Assembly (NCBI GenBank): GCA_003693905.1
Contig: RFLL01000239.1
Span: 1-5,329 of the forward strand
DNA: 5,329 nt
Reading direction: 5' to 3'
Source: Alphaproteobacteria bacterium
Lineage (GTDB): Bacteria; Pseudomonadota; Alphaproteobacteria; Kiloniellales; J153
Of the stretch, positions 5,184 to 5,329 are shown piece by piece. Below the pieces are notes generated by a model, which was given only the letters and a program-made list of their open reading frames with translations, was not told the origin of the DNA and did not search any database. The position numbers and the translations under genes are program-made. The stretch's first letter is position 1, and each line of letters begins with the position of its first letter.

Positions 5184-5329
5184 ATGCGATATTTCCCCCT
5201 CTTTCTGGATCTCTCGGGGCGCTCCGTTCTCGTCGTCGGTGGCGGCGATGACCACGGCGCGACCATGCACGTCGCCGGCAACGAAACCGCGCGATATGGT
5301 GCGCACCGCACCGGTCCCGGCCAGTGCCG
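5184..5329 (+). CDS. cysG: Siroheme synthase N-terminal domain (CysG / precorrin-2 dehydrogenase), 5' fragment ending in a rearrangement
   Basis: The CysG N-terminal domain oxidises precorrin-2 with NAD and inserts iron to give siroheme, the cofactor of sulfite reductase. The start ATG follows GGGAG by 9 bases. Residues 1-21 read MRYFPLFLDL, then SGRSVLVVGGG, the family's opening strand and dinucleotide-binding glycine loop. After Gly21 the frame stays open to the window edge (48 codons), but the residues no longer resemble CysG. The opposite strand encodes a later CysG segment instead, so only about 5184-5249 is trustworthy CysG coding sequence in this orientation. The full protein could be trifunctional CysG or the stand-alone bifunctional domain; the window cannot tell. 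Confidence 0.8.
   Translation, partial: MRYFPLFLDLSGRSVLVVGGGDDHGATMHVAGNETARYGAHRTGPGQC
5232..5327 (-). pseudogene. Inverted internal fragment of the same cysG gene
   Basis: Read on the minus strand from 5327, this gives ALAGTGAVRTISRG, FVAGDVHGR, then AVVIAATDD. It matches the CysG family region corresponding to E. coli WANEGMLTLVEGPF through LAIAATDD, roughly residues 50-85. It belongs about 30-60 codons downstream of the VVGGG loop but is in reverse orientation here. It shares bases 5232-5249 with the plus-strand VVGGG-D codons: the minus-strand reading is IAATDD. No start codon or independent gene is implied. Confidence 0.8.

Noticed and set aside
5114..5311. Minus-strand frames across the second riboswitch and cysG start as independent genes
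   Set aside because: Only the 5232-5327 part has protein similarity, and it is the inverted cysG fragment. The rest is antisense of the leader repeat.

Overview
The window is GC-rich, Gram-negative-type bacterial DNA, most likely alphaproteobacterial (Rhodospirillales-like). The reasons are the glmU-glmS pair, an iron-sulfur APS-reductase type CysH, a lipoprotein with a classic lipobox, and above all two leader RNAs with the sequence and pseudoknot topology of SAM-II riboswitches, a class found mainly in Alphaproteobacteria. The taxonomic call is inference. Both ends look truncated: the window opens inside glmU and closes inside a rearranged cysG, so it may be a whole short contig.

Layout. 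(1) Positions 1-3212, + strand: the C-terminal ~93% of glmU, then complete glmS 47 bases downstream. Together they make UDP-N-acetylglucosamine from fructose-6-phosphate, glutamine, acetyl-CoA and UTP, except that the GlmM step is not in the window. (2) Positions 3294-3584, - strand, convergent to glmS: a small Tyr/His-rich lipoprotein of unknown function. (3) Positions 3585-3942: a divergent intergenic region with an AT-rich block, a CRP-like palindrome, a plausible sigma-70 promoter and a SAM-II-type riboswitch. (4) Positions 3943-4797, + strand: cysH, assimilatory adenylyl-sulfate reductase. (5) Positions 4798-5183: an AT-rich patch, a very GC-rich leader with a 14-bp tandem repeat, and a second, almost identical SAM-II-type riboswitch. 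(6) Position 5184 to the end: the start of cysG (siroheme synthase N-terminal domain). After 21 codons it folds back into a later part of the same gene on the opposite strand.

How the parts fit. CysH reduces activated sulfate to sulfite. The CysG N-terminal domain completes siroheme, the cofactor of sulfite reductase. Placing both genes behind the same SAM-sensing leader would let S-adenosylmethionine, an end product of sulfur assimilation, shut down sulfite production and siroheme supply together. Each leader contains a competing set of helices able to expose or mask the ribosome binding site: pseudoknot 3' arm, then CCACGG/CCGTGG hairpin, then TGCTCC/GGAGCA anti-Shine-Dalgarno pairing. The cysG foldback is either a real inversion or, more likely, a chimeric assembly or amplification artefact at an 18-bp shared inverted sequence. 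It should be settled before anything at the 3' end is trusted.
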